Below, in pieces: positions 33,787-42,400 of a stretch of DNA of 64,000 nucleotides; positions within the stretch are counted from its first letter, which is position 1, and every line of letters begins with the position of its first letter. The stretch lies in contig DAOUCA010000002.1 of assembly GCA_034432375.1 (NCBI GenBank), positions 25,032-89,031 of the forward strand, given 5' to 3'. The position numbers and the translations under genes were made by a program. The notes beneath the pieces were generated by a model. That model was not told where the DNA came from and made no database searches. It was given only the letters and a program-made list of their open reading frames with translations. This DNA is from JAHBVH01 sp034432375 (GTDB taxonomy: Bacteria > Chloroflexota > Anaerolineae > Caldilineales > Caldilineaceae).

Positions 33787-33809
33787 CGTGGTTCCTCTGC
33801 GTCTGGTCC

Positions 33810-33829
33810 TACTGCGATAACGTTAAATT
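33810..33829. repeat. Repeat end shared with the element at 62,247-62,367
   Basis: TACTGCGATAACGTTAAATT matches 18 of 20 positions of the right end (read inward) of the palindromic element at 62,247. It sits exactly where the N-terminal SnoaL fragment stops. Confidence 0.55.
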
Positions 33830-33995
33830 AGCTTTTCGACGGTGTAGTGGAGATCAGGAAAGGCGCTGCGCATCAGCGGCACAACGCCTTTTTCGTGGGC
33901 TACATATGCCGCACAAAAATTTCATTGCAGACGGCCAGGTTGTGCTGATTCGCGATTTCTTCCCACAAGCGACGGACGATGGCTTTGATCAAGGT
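33829..33995 (-). pseudogene. SnoaL-like ester cyclase, N-terminal half with frameshift and deletion
   Basis: The first stretch reads IKAIVRRLWEEIANQHNLAV then CNEIFV. After a frameshift it continues AYVAHEKGVVPL and then MRSAFPDLHYTVEKLI before a stop. This matches the SnoaL N-terminal half, lacking about 14 residues between VVPL and MRSAFPD. There is no start codon; the 5' side merges with the end of the membrane-protein gene at 33,989. The missing C-terminal half corresponds closely to the relic at 30,365-30,556. Confidence 0.6.
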
Positions 33996-35167
33996 TTAGG
34001 TTCTATACTCATCGCACGTACTAATAGGCGCTCTGAAAAACCGGATACAACAGCAATTGCAAGCAGAAATTCATAGCTAAAAGTGGAATAATTCAGCAGA
34101 CCTGAGATGAGAAAAATCGAGACCACAACCGCACTTAGCGCAGCCAGAAATAGACGGGCAAAGGTAACAGTTGACGTAGAGAGTTCTTCTGGGATACGTG
34201 ACTTACTTAAATCTTGTTGCATAGCTGCGGTAAAACTGCTGATTATCGCCCCCATCATCCCGGCGAGAATGATGCTAAGCCAGAACATCCGCGGTGACAA
34301 TTTGTCTCCTGCATAAAGTGGTGCCATGACAGAGACTGGCGTTGATGAATCCAGTGCCGTTCCCGATAGAATGGTCGAGCTAGTGATAGTCGATCTTATT
34401 GATATTGCATCCACCGTCATAATCGCTGGGGAAACGCTCGCCGGCATGGGGGCTGTACCTGTGGAATTGTTGGCTATTGGCAACGTAGCCACAACTTTTT
34501 CCTTGGATGTAGTAACGATAGAAACCGGTGGGGAGAGCATAATCCAGATAGTCAGAGCAGCGAAACTGGCCCAGGCCAGGAATTGCAAGCGCTCTTTAAT
34601 CAGTTCAAGTTTATAATAGGTATTATCCGTCTGTTCATCTAAGAGACGTTGTGCTTTGATAACAGTACCAGCCTCAAGCGAATCTTTGATAGTCTTGCCA
34701 GCATCTGCAGAAAGCAGGCAGATAATGCTCTTTTTACGCCAGGTCGACAACTTCTTTTTTTCGTCTGTGGCCTCCTGTAAGATAGCTGTGGCCTCACTTT
34801 TTAGATCAGTTGCGCTATACAGGCGAGTTTGGGAAGCAGCTTTGTAAAGGCGCCAACCCAATTCAGCATCATGGTTCGCTAGCGCCTCATCCGCTTTGCA
34901 AAGATACTGTTTTGAAAGATCTTCCCAGCGTTTATCTTGATCTGGTTGCGGGAGATCGACTTCGGTCTGCAATATACAGAGAACAGCCTCAAGTCGGCGA
35001 TATGACACCGAGTGGGCACGCTTGTGCCACAACTGCTGTATTATTGACCGCCAACTTGACTTTTGTTTAGTAGAATTTTGTACGTTCATTCTCATAGTTG
35101 TACTGGTATCGCCTCTCTTCTTACACATACCAAACTTCAAAACATAGGATCGCTTACTCCTATACAA
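33989..35167 (-). CDS. Membrane protein of unknown function with an N-terminal cytosolic domain
   Basis: The protein is up to 392 residues; a later start (for example MNVQNSTKQ) is possible because no clear Shine-Dalgarno sequence marks the first ATG. Residues 30-200 are soluble and helical (DEALANHDAELGWRLYKAASQ resembles a TPR-like hairpin). About four membrane segments follow: FLAWASFAALTIWIML, FWLSIILAGMMGAIISSF, FLAALSAVVVSIFLISGLL and FLLAIAVVSGF. A Ser/Thr-rich loop lies after the first. It starts 3 bp after the two-TM protein stop, so the two form an operon and perhaps a complex. It belongs to the A+T-richer island with the patatin. Confidence 0.6.
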   Translation of the reverse strand: MYRSKRSYVLKFGMCKKRGDTSTTMRMNVQNSTKQKSSWRSIIQQLWHKRAHSVSYRRLEAVLCILQTEVDLPQPDQDKRWEDLSKQYLCKADEALANHDAELGWRLYKAASQTRLYSATDLKSEATAILQEATDEKKKLSTWRKKSIICLLSADAGKTIKDSLEAGTVIKAQRLLDEQTDNTYYKLELIKERLQFLAWASFAALTIWIMLSPPVSIVTTSKEKVVATLPIANNSTGTAPMPASVSPAIMTVDAISIRSTITSSTILSGTALDSSTPVSVMAPLYAGDKLSPRMFWLSIILAGMMGAIISSFTAAMQQDLSKSRIPEELSTSTVTFARLFLAALSAVVVSIFLISGLLNYSTFSYEFLLAIAVVSGFSERLLVRAMSIEPKP

Positions 35168-35170
35168 AGC

Positions 35171-35785
35171 TTAAACACCTAATTGTTTGTAAAGCCACTT
35201 CTCGAAATGCGCTTCAACCAGACCAAGGACCGCACTTGCTGCTGTTTCTATATTTGTGGCTGCCACCCCCACTGTCTTACGTTCGTCAATATCTGCTTCG
35301 AGGAGGCGCAGGGCTACTTGCAGCGTAAAGCTGTCTAATGCAACGGTGAGTTGGCTCATATCACCCATAAGTTTTTGAATCCTTGCAAGTGGATTAAAGA
35401 GGTAAAGACCAAACAGTTCGGCGATACCGATTCCTACTGACGTGAGAATAAACTGAAAACTAGGAGCATTGTCTACGAAGGGTGTCCATAATGGCGTGCT
35501 AATGAGCGCCAGCCCAACTAAAAACATGAGGGTGGACAATAATACGATAACCCAGTAAGTTCTCTTCAATTTTTGCTGAAGTTCCGCCGATTCTTTTCGA
35601 CCATCTTGTAGAATACTTAGCATGTAATCCATCAGATCTTTATTTGCTTTACGCGTTTCAGCTTTAGAGACGCTGCTTTCGTCTACTTTGACCGAAGGCA
35701 AATTGTGAATGCTACCCTGCGCGTCATGACTACCATTCAGTATCTTTTCTTCCGACTTATCGATAATAAACTCAACCTCAGACAT
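35171..35785 (-). CDS. Two-transmembrane protein (resembles TRADD-N-associated 2-TM domain proteins)
   Basis: In this 204-residue protein, residues 1-75 are polar, helical and probably coiled coil (SILQDGRKESAELQQKLKR). Two membrane segments follow (WVIVLLSTLMFLVGLALI; FILTSVGIGIAELFGLYLF), joined by a short loop. Next is LFNPLARIQKLMGDMSQL and a helical tail. From memory, the NPLxRIQxxMxDLxQ pattern after TM2 resembles the cyanobacterial TRADD-N-associated 2-TM domain linked to conflict systems. That link needs a profile search. It is the first gene of a pair with the downstream membrane protein. Confidence 0.6.
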   Translation of the reverse strand: MSEVEFIIDKSEEKILNGSHDAQGSIHNLPSVKVDESSVSKAETRKANKDLMDYMLSILQDGRKESAELQQKLKRTYWVIVLLSTLMFLVGLALISTPLWTPFVDNAPSFQFILTSVGIGIAELFGLYLFNPLARIQKLMGDMSQLTVALDSFTLQVALRLLEADIDERKTVGVAATNIETAASAVLGLVEAHFEKWLYKQLGV

Positions 35786-36213
35786 CTGAGATCTCCTTTC
35801 CTTGTTAATCTAAGCTACTGTAGAAACAAAGTATTTAACCCTGTAATCCTATCCTCGTCAGTGGTATCTATTTCTACTTTTGTACTTTAGAATGGGGCGG
35901 ATTTTGCTTTCTTCATATATTTGAAAGGGTTTTAGTAGCTATTTATGTGTCCCAGAACCGACAACATAGAGAAATGTGAACAATATCTCAGCGGCCTGCT
36001 CCATTCGTTCTCAGTGCACCGTCGGCTTCAGCGAGTTGCTTGCTCATTTCTGGTTCCTTTTCTGGATACTATACCTTGTTTTTTTAGTGTCCAGAAAAGG
36101 AGCCAGCGCTACAGAGCTTCCCATGCTCTCTCTATTTATGTTGACATCGAGGTGGAGTCACCAGTGTAGATGCTAACTTCGGCGTTCTTCACTCTTTAGG
36201 TAAGCCCCGCTCC
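35786..36213. other. Intergenic region within the patatin island
   Basis: These 428 bp lie between the patatin stop and the two-TM protein start. The promoter for the membrane-protein pair should be here, but no convincing -35/-10 pair was picked. It contains the hairpin at 36,050-36,106. No gene is seen. Confidence 0.5.
36050..36106. repeat. 22-bp imperfect inverted repeat downstream of the patatin gene
   Basis: Positions 36050-36071 and 36085-36106 are complementary at 20 of 22 positions (arm start CTGGTTCCTTTTCTGGA), with a T-rich 13-nt loop. Both mismatches are compatible with G-U pairing in RNA. It may be a transcript-end structure or another palindromic element. Confidence 0.65.
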
Positions 36214-37812
36214 TCAGTTGCTCGATCTGTAGGGGTTGCGCAACGATGTGGGATCGGTGAGGAGGGGAGATCCACTCGTTGGATTCGCCGCCAGAGCGTC
36301 ACGAGCTGCAAACCAGCCGCGTTCGGTCATGCCGTCAAGGTGTCCCTGATCGTTATTGATGTCGAAGTCGAAGCCATGAAAGCCAAGCAGTGGAATCTGC
36401 ACATGGAAGAACCGCTGGTTAGCGAACAGCCCTTGCAAAATCGCACTACGTACGGATTCTTCCGGATTCATAGTGGCGGTGCCTATTATCACCTTTAGTA
36501 ATTTCAAGTTGTCGAGGTTTACCTCGAGCTCAGCGACCGGCGCATGGTCCGTTGACGTAAAAAGTTCTTGTGCGCGTAATCTTGCGATGAGTAGCGGCGT
36601 CAATACGTCCCTGAGGTCAATACGGGGGGGACGGCCCGAGACGGGAAATTTGCCTTTACCTACGCCCCATTTGCTGGGAGGGGCAGCCGTCTCATCCAAC
36701 GAAAAACCGATCTTGACTCGCTCTGCATCAATGCTTGCTTCTGGCCAGTAAGGATCCCCCGCACTGGTCAACAGCCAAGCGGGAAAGTTGCAAGCCAGAC
36801 CGCCATCCACGATCAAGTTATCGCGGGGTTCAAAAATCACCGGCAGGGACATCGAACGCCGTACGGCTTCGGCTACGAGCATATCGGGATGAGTGCGTAC
36901 GCTGTATACCTCCATCTTGCCCGTGTAAATGTTAGCGCCAATTACAGCCAGTGGAATGGGTAGCTGATTAAACTGCACCGTCGCATCTGGGTTGTTGTGG
37001 ACCTTTGCGCCGAGCAGACGATGCATGGTTTTAAGGAAGACGCCGCCTTCAAAAAGGCTACCTTCATAAAGTAGTTGTGTAGTCATGACTAACAGTGGAT
37101 TCAGGCTCGCCACGGCATTCCAGATCGCATCGGCAAAGGCGATGCGCAGGTTTTCGGTGTCGAAGAGTTGGAAGTCCTTCAGTTTTGGCGGCCTAGTCGG
37201 CAGAAATTGGAGCACCCCGTCTAGCATAGTCCGAACTGTGTCTTCTACTGGAATTAGGCTGCTTCTAATTAGAGTGTCAATCACTGGAATCCTTTTAAGA
37301 CCTGAAACGACCTCGTCTATTGCTTGCTGACGCGTGGGTATAGGAAGGCTCAAATTGAGGATGTCGTCAATGACTTGACCCTTGATTGCCCCCCACAATA
37401 AGGTCTTGCGGCGTGTAGCCGGAGAAATAGTATCCAGTGCTGGAAAATCAAGAAAATCCATAAAATCAATTGGTTGCAGTGACGGATGAACCCCCACAGG
37501 CCGGGCAGAGTTTGAGGCAGCAGGTGAGCAAAGCCATTCAATCTCTGAAGGACGATAGCCTGCTGCAATCAGAACAGCAGTAATAGCCCCCGTTGAGTTA
37601 CCAGCAACGCGCTTGAACCAAATGAAGTTCTGCTCCAACAAACGTAAACTGCCTAGGTAAGCCGGGCCAAGTGCGCTCCCGCCTTCTAGTACCCCATCGA
37701 CATCAAGCTGTGAGCGATTCCATTTAATGTCGTTGAAACGGTCGGTTAGGTCGGTGGAGACACGCACTGTGGGGTCAACATTAGGGTAAATGGGACGAGT
37801 TCTAGTAGCCAT
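36214..37812 (-). CDS. Patatin-like phospholipase
   Basis: The 532-residue protein begins its patatin domain at about residue 38. The oxyanion region VLEGGSALG (41-49) replaces the usual DGGGxxG/A. The nucleophile elbow GNSTG (71-75) gives Ser73, and the catalytic aspartate is in IVDGGLACNFP (Asp336), so the Ser-Asp dyad is present. Such enzymes hydrolyse acyl chains of membrane lipids; in defence systems they act as membrane-degrading effectors. There is no signal peptide. Neighbours are a 426-residue unknown protein upstream and a two-TM protein pair downstream on the same strand. A GGAG precedes the ATG by 11 nt. The region beyond about residue 400 is of unknown function. Confidence 0.85.
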   Translation of the reverse strand: MATRTRPIYPNVDPTVRVSTDLTDRFNDIKWNRSQLDVDGVLEGGSALGPAYLGSLRLLEQNFIWFKRVAGNSTGAITAVLIAAGYRPSEIEWLCSPAASNSARPVGVHPSLQPIDFMDFLDFPALDTISPATRRKTLLWGAIKGQVIDDILNLSLPIPTRQQAIDEVVSGLKRIPVIDTLIRSSLIPVEDTVRTMLDGVLQFLPTRPPKLKDFQLFDTENLRIAFADAIWNAVASLNPLLVMTTQLLYEGSLFEGGVFLKTMHRLLGAKVHNNPDATVQFNQLPIPLAVIGANIYTGKMEVYSVRTHPDMLVAEAVRRSMSLPVIFEPRDNLIVDGGLACNFPAWLLTSAGDPYWPEASIDAERVKIGFSLDETAAPPSKWGVGKGKFPVSGRPPRIDLRDVLTPLLIARLRAQELFTSTDHAPVAELEVNLDNLKLLKVIIGTATMNPEESVRSAILQGLFANQRFFHVQIPLLGFHGFDFDINNDQGHLDGMTERGWFAARDALAANPTSGSPLLTDPTSLRNPYRSSN

Positions 37813-37993
37813 AGTTCATTATTTCTCCGTATGAGTGTAATCTGAAGTTTGCTGTAGTTGGTGATTGGGTCAAACTGCCCACAATGTCCTGGTAAAACCG
37901 AAAAAGCCTAATTGATATTTCTGCATAGAGTCATCCTCCTTTCAGGGGCTTAGGTGTTGTAAGTGCAAGCACGTTGAGTTTGCATTTCACTTT

Positions 37994-38082
37994 GGGTCTG
38001 TCCAGAAATAATCTAGTGATTTTTTCATGGCTTTACACTGGGGAAAATTGCACAAGTTATTTATGTTGATTCTGGACAGACC
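37994..38082. mobile_element. 89-bp MITE, family A (second copy)
   Basis: It starts GGGTCTGTCCAGAAATAA and ends with the complement of GGTCTGTCCAGAATC. It shares TTACACTGGG and length with the copy at 27,898, in the opposite orientation. TTT flanks it on both sides (37991-37993 and 38083-38085). It sits 5 bp past the stop of the 426-residue gene, between that gene and the patatin gene. Confidence 0.8.
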
Positions 38083-38087
38083 TTTAA

Positions 38088-39368
38088 TCAGTTTCCTACT
38101 GCATTCAGCCATTCAGATGATGTAGCGGCATCAAACTTTAAGTCTTGCAAAGCCCTTTGCATTATGGATGGCTCCGCACACAGCGCCACAAAGAACCTCT
38201 TCCAGTGCGGGGCATTTAGCTTATTGCGCTGTTTTTGGGTAGCAGCTTGCACCATCGGCTGAATCTGTTCATATCTGAGTGAGTTGGCAATAGTGGCAAG
38301 GCGTTCCCGTTCAATTGATAAGTGGATCCATTCCAACTGAACGGTTAGGTCGACGCGTTGCGCAAATAGCCACATACGCAAACTCCCCCCTAGATGCTCA
38401 ATCAATTGATCTCGCCGATTAAGATCGGAAAACAGTTCCAAGCGTTCACTTGGCGTCAGCATATTGAGAATGTCCCTCAGCGCCGACGCATTAGGAATAT
38501 TGTCATCCAAATGGGTATCCAATAGATGCAATTTGGCTCGTACATTAAGCGCAGTATATTTGTTACCGCTTGTGTACTCACTGCTTACCGGCGGCCGCGT
38601 AATGTTGTGCAAGTTAAGTGGCTTGAAGAACTCACCCAATTCCATACCGTACTGCCAGCGATGGTCTGCATTGTGAAACTGCCACGTCTCATTAAACCGT
38701 GGTACGTCACCAGCCTTGTGATAAACGCCAAGAGGCACCTTGCCCGCATCAGTTAAAAAGGTGCCTAATTTTGTTTTCCAGTCCATTTTAGCAGCATCTT
38801 CTAAGGTGGAAAGTTCTTCTGCCGTAGCCTGATTGTACATTGCCTGCACCAACTCCTGCTCTTCCGAGAGCGTTTGTGCATCCCACCCCAGCGCATCTGC
38901 CCCCTTTAACACTGGACCATCGACCAATGTCTTCAGCTTAGGTAGTACATCATCAAAAATAATTTGGTTGCCGATGCGCACCATTGCCTGTACTTGATTA
39001 GTAGAAGCACCTGTAATTCTTGCTCCGACATCAAAGAGGTAGTCTGTGTAGGCAACATAGTAAAGGTTGCCTGCCACAATCCAAGCGGCCAATGGCCAAC
39101 GCACTTCATACCCCTGCTTAGCAATATGGTTATAAAACCAGTAATAGAAATCGCGCCTTTGCCACACCTCTGTTAACAAATCACTACGCTGCTGGTGTAA
39201 CACTAGTTGACAGGCTTGTTCGTTTATTTTGAGCATTCCAGAGCGGTAAAGGCTGTCTGGCGTGCTACCCGTCATAAGTGTAGCTATTACGCCGAACAAA
39301 TTATTTAACCCCGTAATCGCGCCTTCATTATTGGTATCCATGACGTCGGTCCAAAAACTTCCGCTCAT
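38088..39368 (-). CDS. Hypothetical protein of the patatin island
   Basis: The protein is 426 residues from MSGSFWTDVMDTNN, a start supported by AAAGGAG 8 nt upstream. It has no signal peptide. A moderately hydrophobic stretch (WPLAAWIVAGNLYYVAYTDYLF) could touch a membrane. The rest is mixed, with many Trp/Tyr residues (QRRDFYYWFYNHIAKQGYEV) and a helical C terminus. No known domain was recognised. It lies between the 1459-residue gene and the patatin gene on the same strand, separated from the former by a hairpin and from the latter by a MITE. Confidence 0.5.
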   Translation of the reverse strand: MSGSFWTDVMDTNNEGAITGLNNLFGVIATLMTGSTPDSLYRSGMLKINEQACQLVLHQQRSDLLTEVWQRRDFYYWFYNHIAKQGYEVRWPLAAWIVAGNLYYVAYTDYLFDVGARITGASTNQVQAMVRIGNQIIFDDVLPKLKTLVDGPVLKGADALGWDAQTLSEEQELVQAMYNQATAEELSTLEDAAKMDWKTKLGTFLTDAGKVPLGVYHKAGDVPRFNETWQFHNADHRWQYGMELGEFFKPLNLHNITRPPVSSEYTSGNKYTALNVRAKLHLLDTHLDDNIPNASALRDILNMLTPSERLELFSDLNRRDQLIEHLGGSLRMWLFAQRVDLTVQLEWIHLSIERERLATIANSLRYEQIQPMVQAATQKQRNKLNAPHWKRFFVALCAEPSIMQRALQDLKFDAATSSEWLNAVGN

Positions 39369-39397
39369 TGTGATCTCCTTTCTCGTTGTCATCTAAT

Positions 39398-39463
39398 AGT
39401 CACTTAAACTTGGCACAATCTGGTTACTTTTTGCGCGGAAGATTGCGCCAAGTTTAAGTGGCT
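39398..39463. repeat. 23-bp inverted repeat between two island genes
   Basis: Positions 39398-39420 and 39441-39463 are complementary at 21 of 23 positions (arm core CACTTAAACTTGGC). It begins 3 bp after the stop of the 1459-residue gene and ends before the Shine-Dalgarno region of the next. It could attenuate readthrough, stabilise the mRNA end, or be a palindromic element. Confidence 0.7.
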
Positions 39464-39466
39464 TAT

Positions 39467-42400
39467 CTATAAGTCAAGGTGAAAGCGATAGTGCTGTAGC
39501 TCGTTCTGCTTGATGGCCTCTCGATATTGTGTAAGCAGATCAATCCGACTTTGTAATACCGCTTGCATCGCTTTTACACCTAGCTGGCACTGGTGATGCC
39601 GGTCAGTTCGTGATGGCAGACAGTACATATAATTGTTCGGCTGTGGCCGATTCTCACCATCGGCTGGTGGAGTTGTAGACGGTGCAGTGCCAGTGCGCTT
39701 GAGTTCTTCCTCACGTTCCATCGCACGACGTAGCAATTCTGGCAGATGCGAAAATGGTTTACCCATGACTCCATTAGACCGGTCGCCGCTGGCGGGTGGT
39801 GTGGCAATAAACGAGACCGCCTCTTCAATACGGAAAGAGCGTTTCCGACCATTTTCAATAACTGTGGCACCGTTGGTGATGGCAACAGCTAGTGTATTAA
39901 TCCCTTCCATCAAGGCTGTAATTGGGATGCGCCGCCGCAGGATGAGCCCATGTCCAGCATTGGTTAATAAATCATGGCGTCTCCCAATGGTAATAATGCG
40001 ACCGATAAGTGTAGGATCAACTGAAATTTTGTCGTTGCTGCGTGCATCCTCAGTGCTCACATAATCGTGCTCAGTAATGATAGTGAGATCAGGGACAGGA
40101 CGGGACATATGCGTAGCTGGTTGGTGGCTTACTGAACGGACGTACCCCGTCCGATTAATCCATTCTTGCGCGTTGTTCGTACGTGCTTGGCGAGAATTAA
40201 GGCTGGTTTGGCTCAAGGGAATGGATAGAGGCGTGTGCATGATGTCTTCTCGGTTAGTGGAACGCTGGCTATCACCCAATGGTAGTGCATCTCGCCTTTG
40301 CGCGATACGGCTATTCATATTGAGTCGCACCAATTCCATGTACGAGTAGTTCTTAAGATCGGCATTATTATCTCCATGCACCATTCGCCCAAATAGATCC
40401 AGTTTATCACCTGGTTGATAACGCACTTGACGCGTGATCAAGGGTACACCTCGCTCGATTACATCCAGTCGTTGCGTAGTGTCGTGTAAGACCGCCCCCC
40501 GTTCTGCAGATGGCAGATTTCCTATCTTTTCAATGGTGCGAATGATGTCGCTCAATTCGCTAGCAGATCGATCATTGCTGTCACTAGGCATCTTGTGTTC
40601 TTCGACCGTAAATTTATCTAACTCGAGTTGTTCACCGTTAAGAAGCACAGTAATTCTAGGCAACACGGCCTCGCCCAAGCCCAGGTAGGAGAGTGGTGCG
40701 CCTTCCAAAAAGATTTCAATATTGAGGTCACCGCTATATTCGGCCGCGGCTAAGGGCTCCAAAATCATTACATCGAGGTTGGTCAATTGTGATTCAGTGA
40801 CAAGTAATTTAACCTCTTCCTGTCGCACCCTTTCTGCCTGTTCATGCAGACGCAGAGCAGCTTCTTTCTCTTCTTCCTCAACTATCGCCTGAACATGATT
40901 CGTGAGATTGCGAATGAGCGTTTCGAAGATGTCGATACTACGCACCGCACTTTTCACTGTGCTGATTAGATCGTTGAGTGGAAAAACGACAAAACCAATG
41001 TCAATGCAAAGAAGAGCAATTTTCATACCAGGGTCTCTGTTATCGAATACCTCGCGCACCTGCTTCGCAAACCAATCTAGCACAATATCAGTGACTTTGT
41101 CAGCGATGTTTTGTCTCGCATCAACCTCGCGCAAGGCTACCACCAGATCACGTACATCCTCGATCAACTCCAATGGGTTGCTAGCAAGCGATGTAAGCCC
41201 TAGGTTCAGTATCGGTTGGACGAAGACCGCCACAATACTGTCGCCTATAAGGTCGGCGACGCCTGCTGCAATGTCTGCCTTTGAAGGTGTGCGGAGGCCA
41301 ACACTATCGGGTATGGCCTTGTAGATCGGATCGCGGTTAAGTGCAGCCAGCACTTGCTTCTGATAATCTCTTTGGATTGCAGCAATAAGTGTCTGACGAC
41401 GTTGGTGACTGGCAAACAGCTTAAGAACATCGGTGACAATAGCCAGAGCATTATCGATAGCCGCATCGATCTGTGCAGTGAGTGCGGCGAATCTTTGTGG
41501 CAATGAGAGGAACCATTCGTAAATTGCTCGCGCCACCTGCTCCAGCTCGTCAAGCCACTGCTCTATCGCCTCCAAGCCGGCCTCAACGTAGTCATTGAGA
41601 ATTTCGAGCGCCTTCTGGGCAAGCCTGAGTAGCACCAAATTGAGGAATTGCATCAAATTTTCGGCAAGCAAACCACCAACTTCCCTTGCTAACCCTTCCA
41701 TATCATCGTATGTGGTAGGCGGTATATCTCTGTTGGCCGCTAGCCCTTCTAACCACTTGCCGTCAGGATGGTCCGGCATGGTATCTATAAGGCTGTATAA
41801 CAGTTTCCGAATACGGGCGCGGCTTTTGTCCGGTAAAGGAGTAAAAACCTGGGCGGCGATACGTAGAGTGTCTTCCATAACCTCAGCAATAAAATCATGC
41901 TCGAGAGTTGGCGCTTTTATAAGCTCGGCAATCTGTTCCACGATGCCGCCGGATTGATCCACCTTGTCAGCCTGAAGTAAAAGTTGAGTACTCAACTGAC
42001 TCAACGAATAGGTCATGATTACATCATAACTAACGACGAGGCTGCGGCCAAACAACTTCATACAGATGCTAGAGCACGCTTCGCGCAGTGCTTGTCGTCC
42101 GGTGATTTCACCAGAACCGAAACTGATGATACGTCTAAACACAGTATTGACAGTAAAATTGAGCGTTGACAAAATAACATCGTTAATGTAGAGAACGAGT
42201 GTTTCATCATTCTTAATAGTATTCAGCAGTAAAGGACGTAATTCACCCTCAACACGCTCTTGAATATAGGTTTGCAGTCCGTTCGCAAGAATGACCAATG
42301 TTCTCTGAGGATCAGGGGTGCCATTATGATGGATAAAGCTGCCAGCATTGCGAAGAATTGTTTGAGCAGCCGAGACAAAGCTATCCGATTCCGGTCCTAT

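Noticed and set aside
36050..36106. Family A MITE copy
   Set aside because: The arm shares GTCCAGAAA-like bases with family A but lacks the GGGTCTG end and the internal TTACACTGGG.
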